From contig NZ_JAAONY010000002.1 in the NCBI RefSeq assembly GCF_011602085.1, positions 496,001 to 560,000 on the forward strand: a stretch of DNA of 64,000 bases, read 5' to 3'. Each line of letters begins with the position of its first letter. Within the stretch, counting starts at the first letter, position 1. Positions 21,248-30,462 of the stretch are shown one piece after another. The DNA is from Pseudoteredinibacter isoporae. GTDB taxonomy: Bacteria; Pseudomonadota; Gammaproteobacteria; Pseudomonadales; Cellvibrionaceae. The notes under the pieces are model-generated. The model saw only the letters and a program-made list of their open reading frames with translations, ran no database searches and had not been told where the DNA came from. The translations under genes were made by a program, and so were the position numbers.

Positions 21248-21959
21248 GTTGAATTCCTTTCGCTTCTACTTTCTGCTTGGTTTCAGAGGGCCTAGCTTGC
21301 AGTTTTTCTTTCTTCCTTTCGCGATATTGGCCTCCAACCGTAAAAAACCTCTGAATCTCACCAAATCCAGGAGCATCCACCGTCAGTTCTACAGCAACAG
21401 GCATTCTTGATTTACTGTTGTCCAGGTCGCTTACTGGCCAGCTGTTGTACCAGTCATCTATCTTTCCGGCATACCTCAGCTCTACCCGCTCAAATTCGCA
21501 GGAAATAATTGTGTCAGCCTGGCTGTCGTAAGCCCGGTCCAATACTTGCCATTGCTTCAACTCCCAAACATCTCGCATACCATCTTCATCCTGAATCAGG
21601 TTCGCTTCAAAACGACTGCGTTTCAAATCCCCTTGCCAATTGGAAATCGGATTTCCCCAACCAAAATGGGTAAACTCAACACTTTGGCTGTCACCACTGA
21701 ACGCCTCCCGAACATCTCCATATTCTTCCCTAACGGGCCTGGCAACGGCTTGCAGGAGGCTTTGCTCAAACAAACTCAGGCAACGAGAGATGTGCGAGAA
21801 ATTTTCATAACGCTGGTCAGCATGCTTGATATTTTTAAGGCCATCATCTATCAGACGAAAGGCACCAACACTGATCACTGAAAAAATTCCGATAGCCAAC
21901 AGCAACTCCATCAATGTGAACCCTGACTCCCGACTCTGACAGTGTGATTGTGCGATCAT
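21234..21959 (-). CDS. gspJ: Type II secretion minor pseudopilin GspJ
   Basis: The protein has 241 residues with a type IV prepilin signal: leader to G13, then FTLMELLLAIGIF, with Glu at mature position 5. The C-terminal half has the GspJ pattern of WxL, FERVELRYA and a VAVELTVDAPGFG segment. The start ATG overlaps the stop of gspI (ATGA). It belongs to the pseudopilus tip complex. Confidence 0.93.
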   Translation of the reverse strand: MIAQSHCQSRESGFTLMELLLAIGIFSVISVGAFRLIDDGLKNIKHADQRYENFSHISRCLSLFEQSLLQAVARPVREEYGDVREAFSGDSQSVEFTHFGWGNPISNWQGDLKRSRFEANLIQDEDGMRDVWELKQWQVLDRAYDSQADTIISCEFERVELRYAGKIDDWYNSWPVSDLDNSKSRMPVAVELTVDAPGFGEIQRFFTVGGQYRERKKEKLQARPSETKQKVEAKGIQRGRL

Positions 21960-22339
21960 TTTTCCCTAACGTATCTTTCCATTGTAAATACAGGCTTTTC
22001 TTCTTTACCTGAGACAAACACCTTTACGACAAGCTTACTTACGCCATGGGAAGTATGCACTTCCCTTTCGTTTGATATCATCCAGTCACGCCCTCCAAAA
22101 ATCAGATCCTTGCGCTCGGGTAATTCAGATCTGGCTTTCTCTGATTGCGAAAGATAACTTAGTTCAGTCTGCGCCAACCACAATGCCTGCTCTCGCTCGA
22201 TAATGTTGTACCTAAGCTGATTGCTTGCCTCCAATTGCACAGTGAGAGCGATGGCAGACAACGAAAATACAGCCAATGCAACCATCACCTCTAACAACGT
22301 GAATCCTTTAGAGGAGATTTTGCATTTTGGTTTTTTCAT
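21956..22339 (-). CDS. gspI: Type II secretion minor pseudopilin GspI
   Basis: The ATG at 22339 has a GGAGGTGCAT ribosome-binding site and gives 127 residues; an earlier in-frame start at 22417 lies deep inside gspH and would add a non-homologous extension. The prepilin signal is KG|FTLLEVMVALAVFSLSA with Glu at mature position 5. The start overlaps the end of gspH by about 32 bp. GspI is a minor pseudopilin that nucleates the tip with GspJ and GspK. Confidence 0.92.
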   Translation of the reverse strand: MKKPKCKISSKGFTLLEVMVALAVFSLSAIALTVQLEASNQLRYNIIEREQALWLAQTELSYLSQSEKARSELPERKDLIFGGRDWMISNEREVHTSHGVSKLVVKVFVSGKEEKPVFTMERYVREK

Positions 22340-22907
22340 ATGCACCTCCAACCACGCGAACCGACAGTTCACTTTGTTCAGAATCGAACAACACGCTGAA
22401 CTTACTGAGGCGACCATCCGGAAAAATTAAAATATCCGCCTGCCATTCCGGCTCCAGAACATCGCTTATTTCTTCACTAGGGTCAGCCAAGCGATCAGCA
22501 AAACCACTTTCACCAAAATCAAGCCCCTGCTCGATTTGCAACTCCACAGGCTGATCAAGCTCTACCTTTCCGGAGGATAGATCTTTTCCAATGTTTGATC
22601 GTTGCTCGAAGGCTTGCCATATTTTTTGACGGTGATCCCAAATTAAAAACTGATAAGCCCCTTCAAGAAAATCCACCCCCAGCATTTTTCCCTTCATACT
22701 CGCTGTTCGACGATGCGATTCCAGTTGTAGGCGAAACATCTGAGCGGCGCTTTCCACCCTGGCTTGCTGCCCGTTCGGAATGGCAATAACGGTCAGCCAA
22801 CTCAGGGTGGCAATAATACTCACCACCAACATCAACTCCAGCAGTGTAAAACCTCGGCTGTGTGAGTACAGAGAAATGCTACAACTCGCTGAAGTTGATG
22901 TCGGCAT
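22308..22907 (-). CDS. gspH: Type II secretion minor pseudopilin GspH
   Basis: The start is taken at the second of two adjacent ATGs (22910 and 22907), spaced suitably from AAGGG; this gives 199 residues. The prepilin signal is RG|FTLLELMLVVSIIATLS, Glu at mature position 5. The C-terminal part is beta-rich (ILIFPDGRLSKFSVLF), as in GspH. The start overlaps the gspG stop by about 30 bp. The leader of about 19 residues is longer than usual. Confidence 0.9.
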   Translation of the reverse strand: MPTSTSASCSISLYSHSRGFTLLELMLVVSIIATLSWLTVIAIPNGQQARVESAAQMFRLQLESHRRTASMKGKMLGVDFLEGAYQFLIWDHRQKIWQAFEQRSNIGKDLSSGKVELDQPVELQIEQGLDFGESGFADRLADPSEEISDVLEPEWQADILIFPDGRLSKFSVLFDSEQSELSVRVVGGAYEKTKMQNLL

Positions 22908-23322
22908 CATTCCCTTCACCGCCGGCCTTTCCATCTCGGCCAAAGCTAATTAAATCAAAATCCCCGTCAGCCCCAGGACTTATGTACACGTACTCATTAC
23001 CCCAAGGATCCGTAGGCACTTTGCGAAGATACTTCTGACGCCAGTTTTTTGCCTCCGGAAACCCGCTCGGTTGTTCCACCAGAGCCGCAAGCCCCTGATC
23101 GGTACTCGGATAACTAAAATTATCCAATCGGTAGTTTCCCAGTGCCGTGGCTATCGCTCGAATATCAGAAGCCGCTGCAGCTTTGCGTGCCTGCTCATCC
23201 TGCCCGACCATATTGGGAATGACCAACGTTGCCAGTACACCCAAAATAACAACAACGAGCATCACTTCAATCAGGGTAAAACCTGAGTGCCTTTTATATT
23301 TAAGATGCTTCTTTTCAGCCAT
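22879..23322 (-). CDS. gspG: Type II secretion major pseudopilin GspG
   Basis: The protein has 147 residues with the classic prepilin signal SG|FTLIEVMLVVVILGVLATLVIP. The mature part keeps the family landmarks: DNFSYPSTDQGLAALV, WGNEYVYISPGADGDFD and the C-terminal Asp-rich loop SFGRDGKAGGEG, which in homologues binds the Ca2+ that stabilises the pseudopilus. The gene sits 10 bp after gspF. Confidence 0.96.
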   Translation of the reverse strand: MAEKKHLKYKRHSGFTLIEVMLVVVILGVLATLVIPNMVGQDEQARKAAAASDIRAIATALGNYRLDNFSYPSTDQGLAALVEQPSGFPEAKNWRQKYLRKVPTDPWGNEYVYISPGADGDFDLISFGRDGKAGGEGNDADINFSEL

Positions 23323-23332
23323 AAAAACCTCT

Positions 23333-24550
23333 TTAGGAAATTAACTGATTCATCGACAAGATTGGAACCAGAATTGCTAATACAATTAAAAGAACAACCG
23401 CCCCCATAACCAGCAGCATCAACGGTTCAAATAGAGCTATCCCGGTACTCACAAGAGCCGCCAAATCGTTTTGTTGCTGCCGGGCAGATTTTTTAAGCAT
23501 TTGGTCCAGATTTCCGCTGGCTTCACCACTGGCCAACATATGCACCATTAACATCGGGAACAACTTGGTTTGACCAAGACAAATGCTCAAACTTTCACCA
23601 TCAATCACTCGTTTGCTAACATTTTTGAGGGACCGTTTGAAAAAAGCATTTTCAACAACCTCTTCGGCGATCGGCAATCCACTGCTAAGCGCAACACCAC
23701 TTTCACTGAGCATTCCAAGGGTCTGGGCATAGCGAGCTGATTGAATCCCCCGTAAATAACGACCTAACAGAGGCATGGAAATCAGAAATTGATCAAACCG
23801 ATAGCGGACTTGACTATTTTGTATGGCAATACGTGCTCCTGCGAGTGTAGCTAACAATACCAGCAACATCAGCAAGCCCCATTGCTGCAAAAACTCACTG
23901 ATGCTGATTAGCCCTCGAGTAAGAACCGGAAGCGTTTGACCACTTTCTTCAAACACACCAACAACCTGAGGCACGATATACACCATCAATCCAACGACAA
24001 TCAGTAAAGAGATAACTGCAACAAGGATCGGATAGATAAGTGCCAGTATCGTTTTCTGACGAAACTCCCGTTCAGATTCAGTATGATCTGCTAACTGATC
24101 CAGTATGCGATCCAGTGTTCCTGACTGTTCAGCAGCCCGAATCGAGGAAATATAGAGTTGATCAAACGTTCGAGGAAACTGAGCCAGACAATCTGCAAAA
24201 CTGTTTCCCTCACTCACCCCTGATTTCAGAACCCCCAAAAGGGTTTTCATGCGCTTACCATCCGCTTGCTGTGAGAGAGCCTCCAAGGCTTCAATCAAAG
24301 ACATTCCCGAATCCAGCAAGACTGAAAGCTGCCGAGTGAGCATGGCCAACTGGCTACTCGACAAGACCAAGCCGCTACCTGACAAACCACCATTTCGTGA
24401 ATTCTCAGAGATTTTATTTTCTCGAACATCTACCGGCATCAGGCCTTCTTGCTTCAGGTTCTGTCGCAGCTGTTTGGCGCTGTCGGCTTGCTTTACGCCT
24501 TTAACCTTTCGACCATCCTTATCGATAGCCTGATAACTGAAACTGGCCAT
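23333..24550 (-). CDS. gspF: Type II secretion inner-membrane platform protein GspF
   Basis: The protein has 405 residues. Two tandem T2SSF cytoplasmic domains (about 70-190 and 275-395) are separated by membrane segments near 170-195 and 225-245, with a last helix at 375-400 (LLVMGAVVLLIVLAILVPIL). The N-terminal FSYQAIDKDGRKVKG motif is diagnostic. Its start overlaps the gspE stop by one base (TGATG). Confidence 0.96.
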   Translation of the reverse strand: MASFSYQAIDKDGRKVKGVKQADSAKQLRQNLKQEGLMPVDVRENKISENSRNGGLSGSGLVLSSSQLAMLTRQLSVLLDSGMSLIEALEALSQQADGKRMKTLLGVLKSGVSEGNSFADCLAQFPRTFDQLYISSIRAAEQSGTLDRILDQLADHTESEREFRQKTILALIYPILVAVISLLIVVGLMVYIVPQVVGVFEESGQTLPVLTRGLISISEFLQQWGLLMLLVLLATLAGARIAIQNSQVRYRFDQFLISMPLLGRYLRGIQSARYAQTLGMLSESGVALSSGLPIAEEVVENAFFKRSLKNVSKRVIDGESLSICLGQTKLFPMLMVHMLASGEASGNLDQMLKKSARQQQNDLAALVSTGIALFEPLMLLVMGAVVLLIVLAILVPILSMNQLIS

Positions 24551-26043
24551 CAGATTTCCTGCACAACCCTAAGAACCTCTGCAAGACTGGTCTCCCCTGA
24601 CAAGACCTTTTCCCAGCCGTCATGAAGCATGGAAGCCTGACTTTTACGCGTGTAATCAAGGATGTCCTTTTCAGCAGCCTCATCATGAATAAGCTGCTTG
24701 ATAATTTGGTCTACAACAACCAGTTCATATATACCTGTCCGCCCACGATAACCACTATGGTCGCAGGCCTCACAACCATCTTGGGATGCTCTGTACAATA
24801 TCTGGCCGTCGCCAAGTTCTAGCTCATAACGTCTTAAATCGGCGGCATCTGGTCGATATTCCTCTCGGCAATTCACACACAGCCTGCGAACCAAACGCTG
24901 GGCGAGCACAGCGAGCAATGAGGAAGACAGCAAAAAGGGTTCAACCCCCATATCCATCAAACGAGTAACTGCCCCTACCGCCGAATTCGTGTGCAAAGTT
25001 GATAGGACCAAATGGCCAGTTAAACTTGCTTGCACAGCAATTTTCATGGTTTCAATATCACGAATTTCACCGACCATAACTACGTCCGGGTCCTGACGAA
25101 GAATGGCTCGCAACCCTTTGGCAAAACTCATCCCGGACTTTTCATTGACCTGGGTTTGGCCAATTCCCTGCACATGAAATTCAACCGGATCTTCGACAGT
25201 AAGAATGTTCTTTTCCTTGTTATTGATCGTCGTAAGCCCAGCGTAAAGTGTTGTCGACTTACCCGAGCCTGTCGGCCCCGTGACCAACACAATTCCATGG
25301 GGGAACTGCAGCAGCTCGAGAAGCTTGCTCCTTACTACTGGTGACAATCCAAGACTGGAGAGGTCCATGCGCCCTGACTGCTTGTCCAATAAACGCATCA
25401 CCAAGCGCTCACCATGAACCGAGGGCAAAGTAGAAACCCGCACATCAATTTCCCGCCCCCCCAAACGCAGTGAAATACGTCCATCCTGTGGTACACGCTT
25501 CTCAGCGATATCCAGCCCCGCCATAACTTTCACACGCGAAGTCAACAAGCTTGCCAACTCACGTTTGGGACGAGCAACTTCGCTCAGAACACCATCAACA
25601 CGAAAACGAACGCACAAGCTCTTTTCATAAACTTCCAGATGAATATCCGAAGCCGCTTTTTGGATAGCTTCCGCCAGAATGGCGTTGATTAATCTGACAA
25701 TAGGCGCTTCATCTTCCTGCTCGAGCAAATCTTCGGCCTCTCGCATGGACTCTTGCAGACTCGCGAGAGACTGATCAGCATCAATCTCGTCCATTACCTC
25801 TCTTGAGGCAGACGAACTTGCCTCATAGGTTTGCGCCATCAACTTGGCAAACGTTGATGCTTCAAGCTGCTCAATAGGCAACGCCTGCTTGAAATAGCGG
25901 CACAGCTCACTATAAACCGCAGTTTGTATAGGCTCAGCATGGTAAATACAGAGCCCCAGTTCCCCCTGCCCCATAAGAAGCTGATGCCTCTTTGCATAGG
26001 AAAAAGGCAATACCGAATCTGCAATCGACATACTATTGCTCAC
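24550..26043 (-). CDS. gspE: Type II secretion ATPase GspE
   Basis: This 497-residue hexameric ATPase powers pseudopilus assembly. It shows Walker A GPTGSGKSTT at 256-265, an Asp box near DPVEF, Walker B DPDVVMVGEIRD and a His box LSTLHTNSA. The C-terminal zinc-binding tetracysteine motif is present (CVNC ... CEAC). The N-terminal domain that docks GspL is shorter and poorly conserved. The start overlaps gspD by 11 bp; a second ATG lies four codons downstream. Confidence 0.97.
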   Translation of the reverse strand: MSNSMSIADSVLPFSYAKRHQLLMGQGELGLCIYHAEPIQTAVYSELCRYFKQALPIEQLEASTFAKLMAQTYEASSSASREVMDEIDADQSLASLQESMREAEDLLEQEDEAPIVRLINAILAEAIQKAASDIHLEVYEKSLCVRFRVDGVLSEVARPKRELASLLTSRVKVMAGLDIAEKRVPQDGRISLRLGGREIDVRVSTLPSVHGERLVMRLLDKQSGRMDLSSLGLSPVVRSKLLELLQFPHGIVLVTGPTGSGKSTTLYAGLTTINNKEKNILTVEDPVEFHVQGIGQTQVNEKSGMSFAKGLRAILRQDPDVVMVGEIRDIETMKIAVQASLTGHLVLSTLHTNSAVGAVTRLMDMGVEPFLLSSSLLAVLAQRLVRRLCVNCREEYRPDAADLRRYELELGDGQILYRASQDGCEACDHSGYRGRTGIYELVVVDQIIKQLIHDEAAEKDILDYTRKSQASMLHDGWEKVLSGETSLAEVLRVVQEI

Positions 26044-27970
26044 CCTCTGGAGCTGGGTTGACCTCAGGCAGGTCAGGCAGACGAGGTGCGGTACCAGGAA
26101 CCAGAACGCCTTCCATTCTTACTTGCAATGCGTCTTGTCGTTCACGCATATAGTCATAGCGATCCCGACTTACCGTCAGGCTCTTTCTGGAGTCTCGCAA
26201 TATTACAGGGTGAATGAATACCATGAGATTCCTTTTCACCAAACTGCTGTTAGTACTGCGAAAAGCTCTCCCAAGCAGAGGAATACTTCCCAAAACAGGG
26301 ACTTTGGATTCGGTTTCGGTCATCTCATCCCGAATCAAGCCTCCCAATACCAGAACCTGATTGTCATCAACCAATGCCCGTGTTTTGATCTCCCTTTTGC
26401 TGGTCACGATGTCAGCAGTTGCCGCAGTGGTTTGGGCAATACTCTCGACGCTTTGCTCAATTTCCAGGGTTACAGAATCACTGTTATTGATACGTGGCTT
26501 AATTTTTAAGGTCACACCAATGTCTTTTCGCTGAATTGTCTGGAAAGGATCAGTGTTCCCTTGACGATTCTGCGAACCGGTAATAAACGGCACCGTTTCA
26601 CCGACAAGAATACTGGCTTCTTCATTATCCATCGCCAGAATGGTGGGCGTTGACAGAACGTTTGCGTCCGAATCACCTTCCAGTGCGCGAATCACACCTC
26701 GCAAATCACCACCTCGAAAAAAGCCAATCGAGAGGCCCTGTCCCAAGGCACCAAGCCCGGCGACATCAGCAACCGCAGAATTCACATTATTGGGGAAATT
26801 TGAAACCCCGGTGGTGATCTCAGTATTGCCCTCGCTTGATAAAGCTCTCCATTCGATCCCAAGATCTCGAGTGAAGTCTTCATTTACCTCAACAATCATC
26901 GCCTTAACAAGCACCTGCGCACGCCGCACGTCCAGCTTGGCAATAACACCTTTGATTGTGCTCAGAACCGAGGGCGTCGCAGTTACCACAATGGAATTCA
27001 GGGACTCATCGGCCCGAATGCTAAAACTGGCCTTACTTTCCTTTTGATCCTTTCCTTCCTTGGCAGCACTTCCCCCAACACTCTCCAAAATCGGGACCAA
27101 ATCTTTTGCCTGGGCATATTGCAGAAAAATAACCTGAGTGTTGCCCTCACCCGGCAGAGGCTGATCCAGGCGCTTAATAATTTTACGCAGCTCTTTTCTG
27201 GAACCCGGATCACCCGTAAGCAGAATACTGTTTGAACGTTCATCTACCGCAATCGTCAATGCTGAACTGCTGTTCTTTCCTTTGGCCTGGGGAATCAGGC
27301 GACCGAGGGTTTGGGAGAGATCTCGGGCACTTGCGAATTCAATGGGTACCATTTCAATATTCAGCGAACCTGCGGTATCCAACTTGGCGATGATCTTCGC
27401 TATTTGCTGAATTTTCCCGGACCTGGCAGCAACCAATAGAGAATTGGTACTGGGGTAAGCCGCCAGATGTCCTGTTTGCGGAACCATAGGGCGAATAATC
27501 GTAAGAACTTCCCCAACGGCCATATTGTTAACCTTGAAAACCTGTACGACCATGTCTTCAAGGCCCGAGCCCGTCTGAGAATCCGCTAGCGGAATATTAC
27601 TCTCGCGCCCCAGTTTATCAGGCACAACCTTGAGGGCACCCTCTGATTCCACAACCACATAACCATGGACCTGAAGCACCGAAAGAAAAACCTGATAAGC
27701 TTCGTTTTTGCTCATCGGTTCACCCGCCACAACCGTCACCTTACCCTTAACTGTAGGGTGAATAATGATGGTTTTCTGGGTCGCAGAGGACGCCCAACGC
27801 ACCAGATCCTGAATATCGGCATTAAACAGGGATAAAGTCACCTGACCATCGCCCAGCTCCGCTGGTGCTTGTTCCTCCTGTGCCGACACCACAGTTACCA
27901 TACCAGCGAGAAGCAAGGTACTCATAAAAGCGACTATAGATGGAAGGATATTTTTTAATGTATATGACAC
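26033..27970 (-). CDS. gspD: Type II secretion outer-membrane secretin GspD
   Basis: The protein has 645 residues with a signal peptide ending VVSA. N0 and N1-N3 periplasmic domains span residues about 40-345 (ADIQDLVRWASSATQKTII; VFKVNNMAVGEVLTIIRPM), and the secretin domain is at about 350-590 with VLSTPTILAMDNEEA, VGETVPFITG and VPVLGSIPLLGRAFRS. The C-terminal tail is Pro/Glu-rich; an S-domain for a pilotin is not obvious. GspD forms the outer-membrane channel through which folded proteins leave. Confidence 0.97.
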   Translation of the reverse strand: MSYTLKNILPSIVAFMSTLLLAGMVTVVSAQEEQAPAELGDGQVTLSLFNADIQDLVRWASSATQKTIIIHPTVKGKVTVVAGEPMSKNEAYQVFLSVLQVHGYVVVESEGALKVVPDKLGRESNIPLADSQTGSGLEDMVVQVFKVNNMAVGEVLTIIRPMVPQTGHLAAYPSTNSLLVAARSGKIQQIAKIIAKLDTAGSLNIEMVPIEFASARDLSQTLGRLIPQAKGKNSSSALTIAVDERSNSILLTGDPGSRKELRKIIKRLDQPLPGEGNTQVIFLQYAQAKDLVPILESVGGSAAKEGKDQKESKASFSIRADESLNSIVVTATPSVLSTIKGVIAKLDVRRAQVLVKAMIVEVNEDFTRDLGIEWRALSSEGNTEITTGVSNFPNNVNSAVADVAGLGALGQGLSIGFFRGGDLRGVIRALEGDSDANVLSTPTILAMDNEEASILVGETVPFITGSQNRQGNTDPFQTIQRKDIGVTLKIKPRINNSDSVTLEIEQSVESIAQTTAATADIVTSKREIKTRALVDDNQVLVLGGLIRDEMTETESKVPVLGSIPLLGRAFRSTNSSLVKRNLMVFIHPVILRDSRKSLTVSRDRYDYMRERQDALQVRMEGVLVPGTAPRLPDLPEVNPAPEGEQ

Positions 27971-28047
27971 TACAGCTTCCTATATCTGACACCCTGTGCA
28001 GGTAGACGTCCTTAATATTATGTTTATAAGCCGCCAGGCAGCGGCTC

Positions 28048-28506
28048 TTAGCTTTCACTCCGAGCTTGCTTTACGAGCAAGGTTTCACGCCTGCCCCCCC
28101 GCTCCAGCACCACTCCATTGTGCATTAGCTCAACTAAAGTGGTTTCATCGGATATTTCCTGGCCAAGGCCATAAAAAGCCGGCTTCCCGGGTGAAACCTC
28201 AATGACGGCTCCGGCCAAGGCCGAGTCGTCACTCAAAAAAATACCTTTCAATTCAAAGCTCAAACGAGTTTCGGGCAATGACTCAACAGCTTTCACTTCA
28301 GGGGCAGGCTTCTCAGCTGGATTACCCATTAAAAACGCTGCGGAGAATGAGCTACTGGCAGCTCGAGAGGATTGTTTCTGGACTGGGGTACCCTTAACAG
28401 CAGTGCTGCTGCCATTAAGAAATTCATAATCAAGGTATCCCTGATAGGCGATTCCAGCAATGATAAGCGGAATTCCAATGACGTATGCGTAAATCCAAGT
28501 TTTCAT
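28048..28506 (-). CDS. gspC: Type II secretion protein GspC (short form)
   Basis: The ATG at 28506 (preceded by AAGGGAA) gives 152 residues: an N-terminal membrane anchor (YAYVIGIPLIIAGIAY), a linker and a homology-region domain (LPETRLSFELKGIFLSDD ... GLGQEISDETTLVEL). The HR domain contacts the secretin N0 domain. No PDZ or coiled-coil region follows, so this is a short GspC, as also seen in other species. It is the first gene of the operon. Confidence 0.88.
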   Translation of the reverse strand: MKTWIYAYVIGIPLIIAGIAYQGYLDYEFLNGSSTAVKGTPVQKQSSRAASSSFSAAFLMGNPAEKPAPEVKAVESLPETRLSFELKGIFLSDDSALAGAVIEVSPGKPAFYGLGQEISDETTLVELMHNGVVLERGGRRETLLVKQARSES

Positions 28507-28988
28507 TAAATTCCCTTTGCCCTGCAATGCTCCTGCATCCCGTAAATTGAGGCGTCATTAATTGAGGGAGCGATATTAACCTGATCACTTCATTATGCCA
28601 AGACAGGGGATGGCCAACGCCCTTGGCATTCAGGGACATACTGACAAACCGCTATATGCCTTTCACCTCTGGCAGTCCTGGGCCGAGAACGAACACCTGA
28701 AAACGTGAACAAAACACCTGGAAACCTAAGACTAAAAAATGAACAGAAAATAAAAAAGATACGAACTCCTCATGAAGAACCACGGAAGTTGATCGTTTTT
28801 TAGGCTGGCCTGAAAGTCAAAGCGCTTTGGCAACTCACATCGCAAAGTTAGATCAGTGATCGGTGCGTATTCGCCTATCCGAGAATGCATGGACAGTAAC
28901 GAGTAAAGCCTTTAGGAACAGCGGCATAGAGCCAATATACACAAAAAGAAATATGGGCCTCAAAAGATGCCCATAAGGGAACAATTGA
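28507..28988. other. Intergenic region upstream of gspC
   Basis: This stretch of about 480 bp presumably contains the promoter of the gsp operon. I see a terminator for the gene to its right (listed separately) and AT-rich sequence around 28730-28760, but no clear promoter boxes, operator or small RNA. Confidence 0.5.
28942..28975 (-). terminator. Rho-independent terminator of the 28989-29381 gene
   Basis: Reading the minus strand, a TATGGGC/GCCCATA stem with a 10-nt loop is followed by TTTCTTTTTG. It starts 14 bp after the stop codon of the upstream gene. Confidence 0.85.
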
Positions 28989-29381
28989 TCAATCAACGGT
29001 CACCTTATCCGGCAACACAAACTGGCCATGTGCCAGCGGAGAGTTGATCCGTTCTGATGAATACCACCTGCTAAGCATGTCCCCGTTCAGTAAATCCGGA
29101 TTGGAATCCAGAAACTCGTCCACATTGTGGTAGCGGGTGCTGGCCATGCGCTCGGCGATGACACTCATAAAGGCCACGGTGATGGTCAGATTGTATTTCT
29201 CGGGCGCCCCGACGGATTCGGCCATGGTGCGTATTGTAGACGCGTAGCGTGTCATCGCATCCATAAACTCGTACCGGTCCAACATGCTGTAGGCAACTTT
29301 GACATGGTCAATATGATGGAAGTCCGGTGCGGGGATTTCCAGTGCTTCAAATGATTGCAATAGGTTTTCGGCATTTAGCAT
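28989..29381 (-). CDS. Conserved hypothetical protein
   Basis: This 130-residue soluble, mostly helical protein begins at an ATG with GGAGACC upstream. It has a HHIDHVKVAYSMLDR motif near residue 22, APEKYNLTITVAFM near 60 and a C-terminal SPLAHGQFVLPDK. This pattern matches a widespread uncharacterised bacterial family in which His residues, an E-K-Y-x-x-T core and an FVLP-D end are conserved. No catalytic function is known to me. The gene is monocistronic, with its own terminator. Confidence 0.75.
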   Translation of the reverse strand: MLNAENLLQSFEALEIPAPDFHHIDHVKVAYSMLDRYEFMDAMTRYASTIRTMAESVGAPEKYNLTITVAFMSVIAERMASTRYHNVDEFLDSNPDLLNGDMLSRWYSSERINSPLAHGQFVLPDKVTVD

Positions 29382-29557
29382 TAACGGTCTCCAGATTTCT
29401 GCGGCTTGTGAAAAAGCGCTGTGATAAAGGTTATTTCGCTTTCCAGATGCGAAGAACAGTAATCATCAAGCCGGAACCTGTAGACGGGTCAACGCTGAGT
29501 TAGGGCTTTTAATCTCCCAGGTATGGAAACAAACCCGGACCACCGATTAGACTTCCC

Positions 29558-29588
29558 TTGACTCTCCCCCTGGGGGAGCTTTCATTTT
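29558..29588 (+). promoter_or_regulatory. MerR-type promoter/operator
   Basis: A -35 box TTGACT (29558-29563) and a -10-like CATTTT (29583-29588) are separated by 19 bp. The spacer holds the dyad CTCCCCC-T-GGGGGAG (29564-29578). An over-long 19-bp spacer with a central dyad is the hallmark of promoters twisted open by MerR proteins. It lies 30 bp upstream of the MerR gene, implying autoregulation. Confidence 0.85.
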
Positions 29589-29617
29589 GCGTTCCTGACG
29601 TAACAGAAGGCTGATTT

Positions 29618-30415
29618 ATGTATTCGATAGGCGAGTTTTCCAAAATTACCCAGATGACGGTTAAAACGCTCAGGTTTTACCACAAGAAAGGAATCATCGA
29701 ACCCAGCTATATAAACCCTGATAGCGGCTATCGGTATTACGGCGAGCGTGATCTTGAAGTGGCTCGTCTTGTTAAAGCTCTTAAAAGCCTGGATTTTTCC
29801 CTGGAAGAGATTCAGAAAATTTTGAGCGAGGTGGACAGTGATGCTCAGTTAGTTCAGGCACTCACGGAAAAGAAATCCGATATCGACCGAAAGATAAAGG
29901 GCCTTCGAAAGCTTACGTCTTCAATTGATTTGATTATTCACAAAGAACTTGAGGTCAGTAAAATGAATGAACGTGCTTCCGAGATTACCATGACAACACT
30001 CGACGACTGCCTAGTCCTTGCAACTCGTTGGAAAGGCCCGTATTCCGACACCGGCAAAGCCATGTCGGTGTTATATAAAACCGCCGGGCGCCACGGACGT
30101 GGCCCCGCCTTCAATTTATATTACGATGGTGAGCATAAGAAAGTCGCCGAGGTTGAGTCTTGCTTACCCCTGAAAAAGGAAATCAAAAGTGCATTGGATT
30201 GTAGAGTTCTCAAAGGCGGCAAATGCGTTTCACTGATTCATTCAGGCCCCTACGACACCCTGGGTGAAAGCTATAAAAAGCTGTTCGACTATCTGAGTGA
30301 ACATCAGTTGCACCCTAGCCTACCGACAAGAGAAGTGTATCTGAAAGGGCCTGGAATGATATTTAAGGGGAATCCCGATAGGTATCGAACCGAAATACAT
30401 ATACCGATTGAATAA
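29618..30415 (+). CDS. MerR-family regulator with GyrI-like effector domain
   Basis: This 265-residue protein has a winged HTH at residues 2-72 (YSIGEFSKITQMTVKTLRFY, then GYRYYGERDL), a dimerisation helix to about 115 and a C-terminal GyrI-like/BmrR-type ligand-binding domain (LATRWKGPYSDTGKAMSVLY; VSLIHSGPYDTLGESYKKL; TEIHIPIE). Such proteins sense bulky, often cationic or hydrophobic compounds. No transporter gene lies next to it, so its target beyond its own promoter is not visible. Confidence 0.88.
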   Translation: MYSIGEFSKITQMTVKTLRFYHKKGIIEPSYINPDSGYRYYGERDLEVARLVKALKSLDFSLEEIQKILSEVDSDAQLVQALTEKKSDIDRKIKGLRKLTSSIDLIIHKELEVSKMNERASEITMTTLDDCLVLATRWKGPYSDTGKAMSVLYKTAGRHGRGPAFNLYYDGEHKKVAEVESCLPLKKEIKSALDCRVLKGGKCVSLIHSGPYDTLGESYKKLFDYLSEHQLHPSLPTREVYLKGPGMIFKGNPDRYRTEIHIPIE

Positions 30416-30462
30416 AGCACAGCTGACAACGTCGCTGAAGCTCCACGGGTTCAGGCTGCCGA

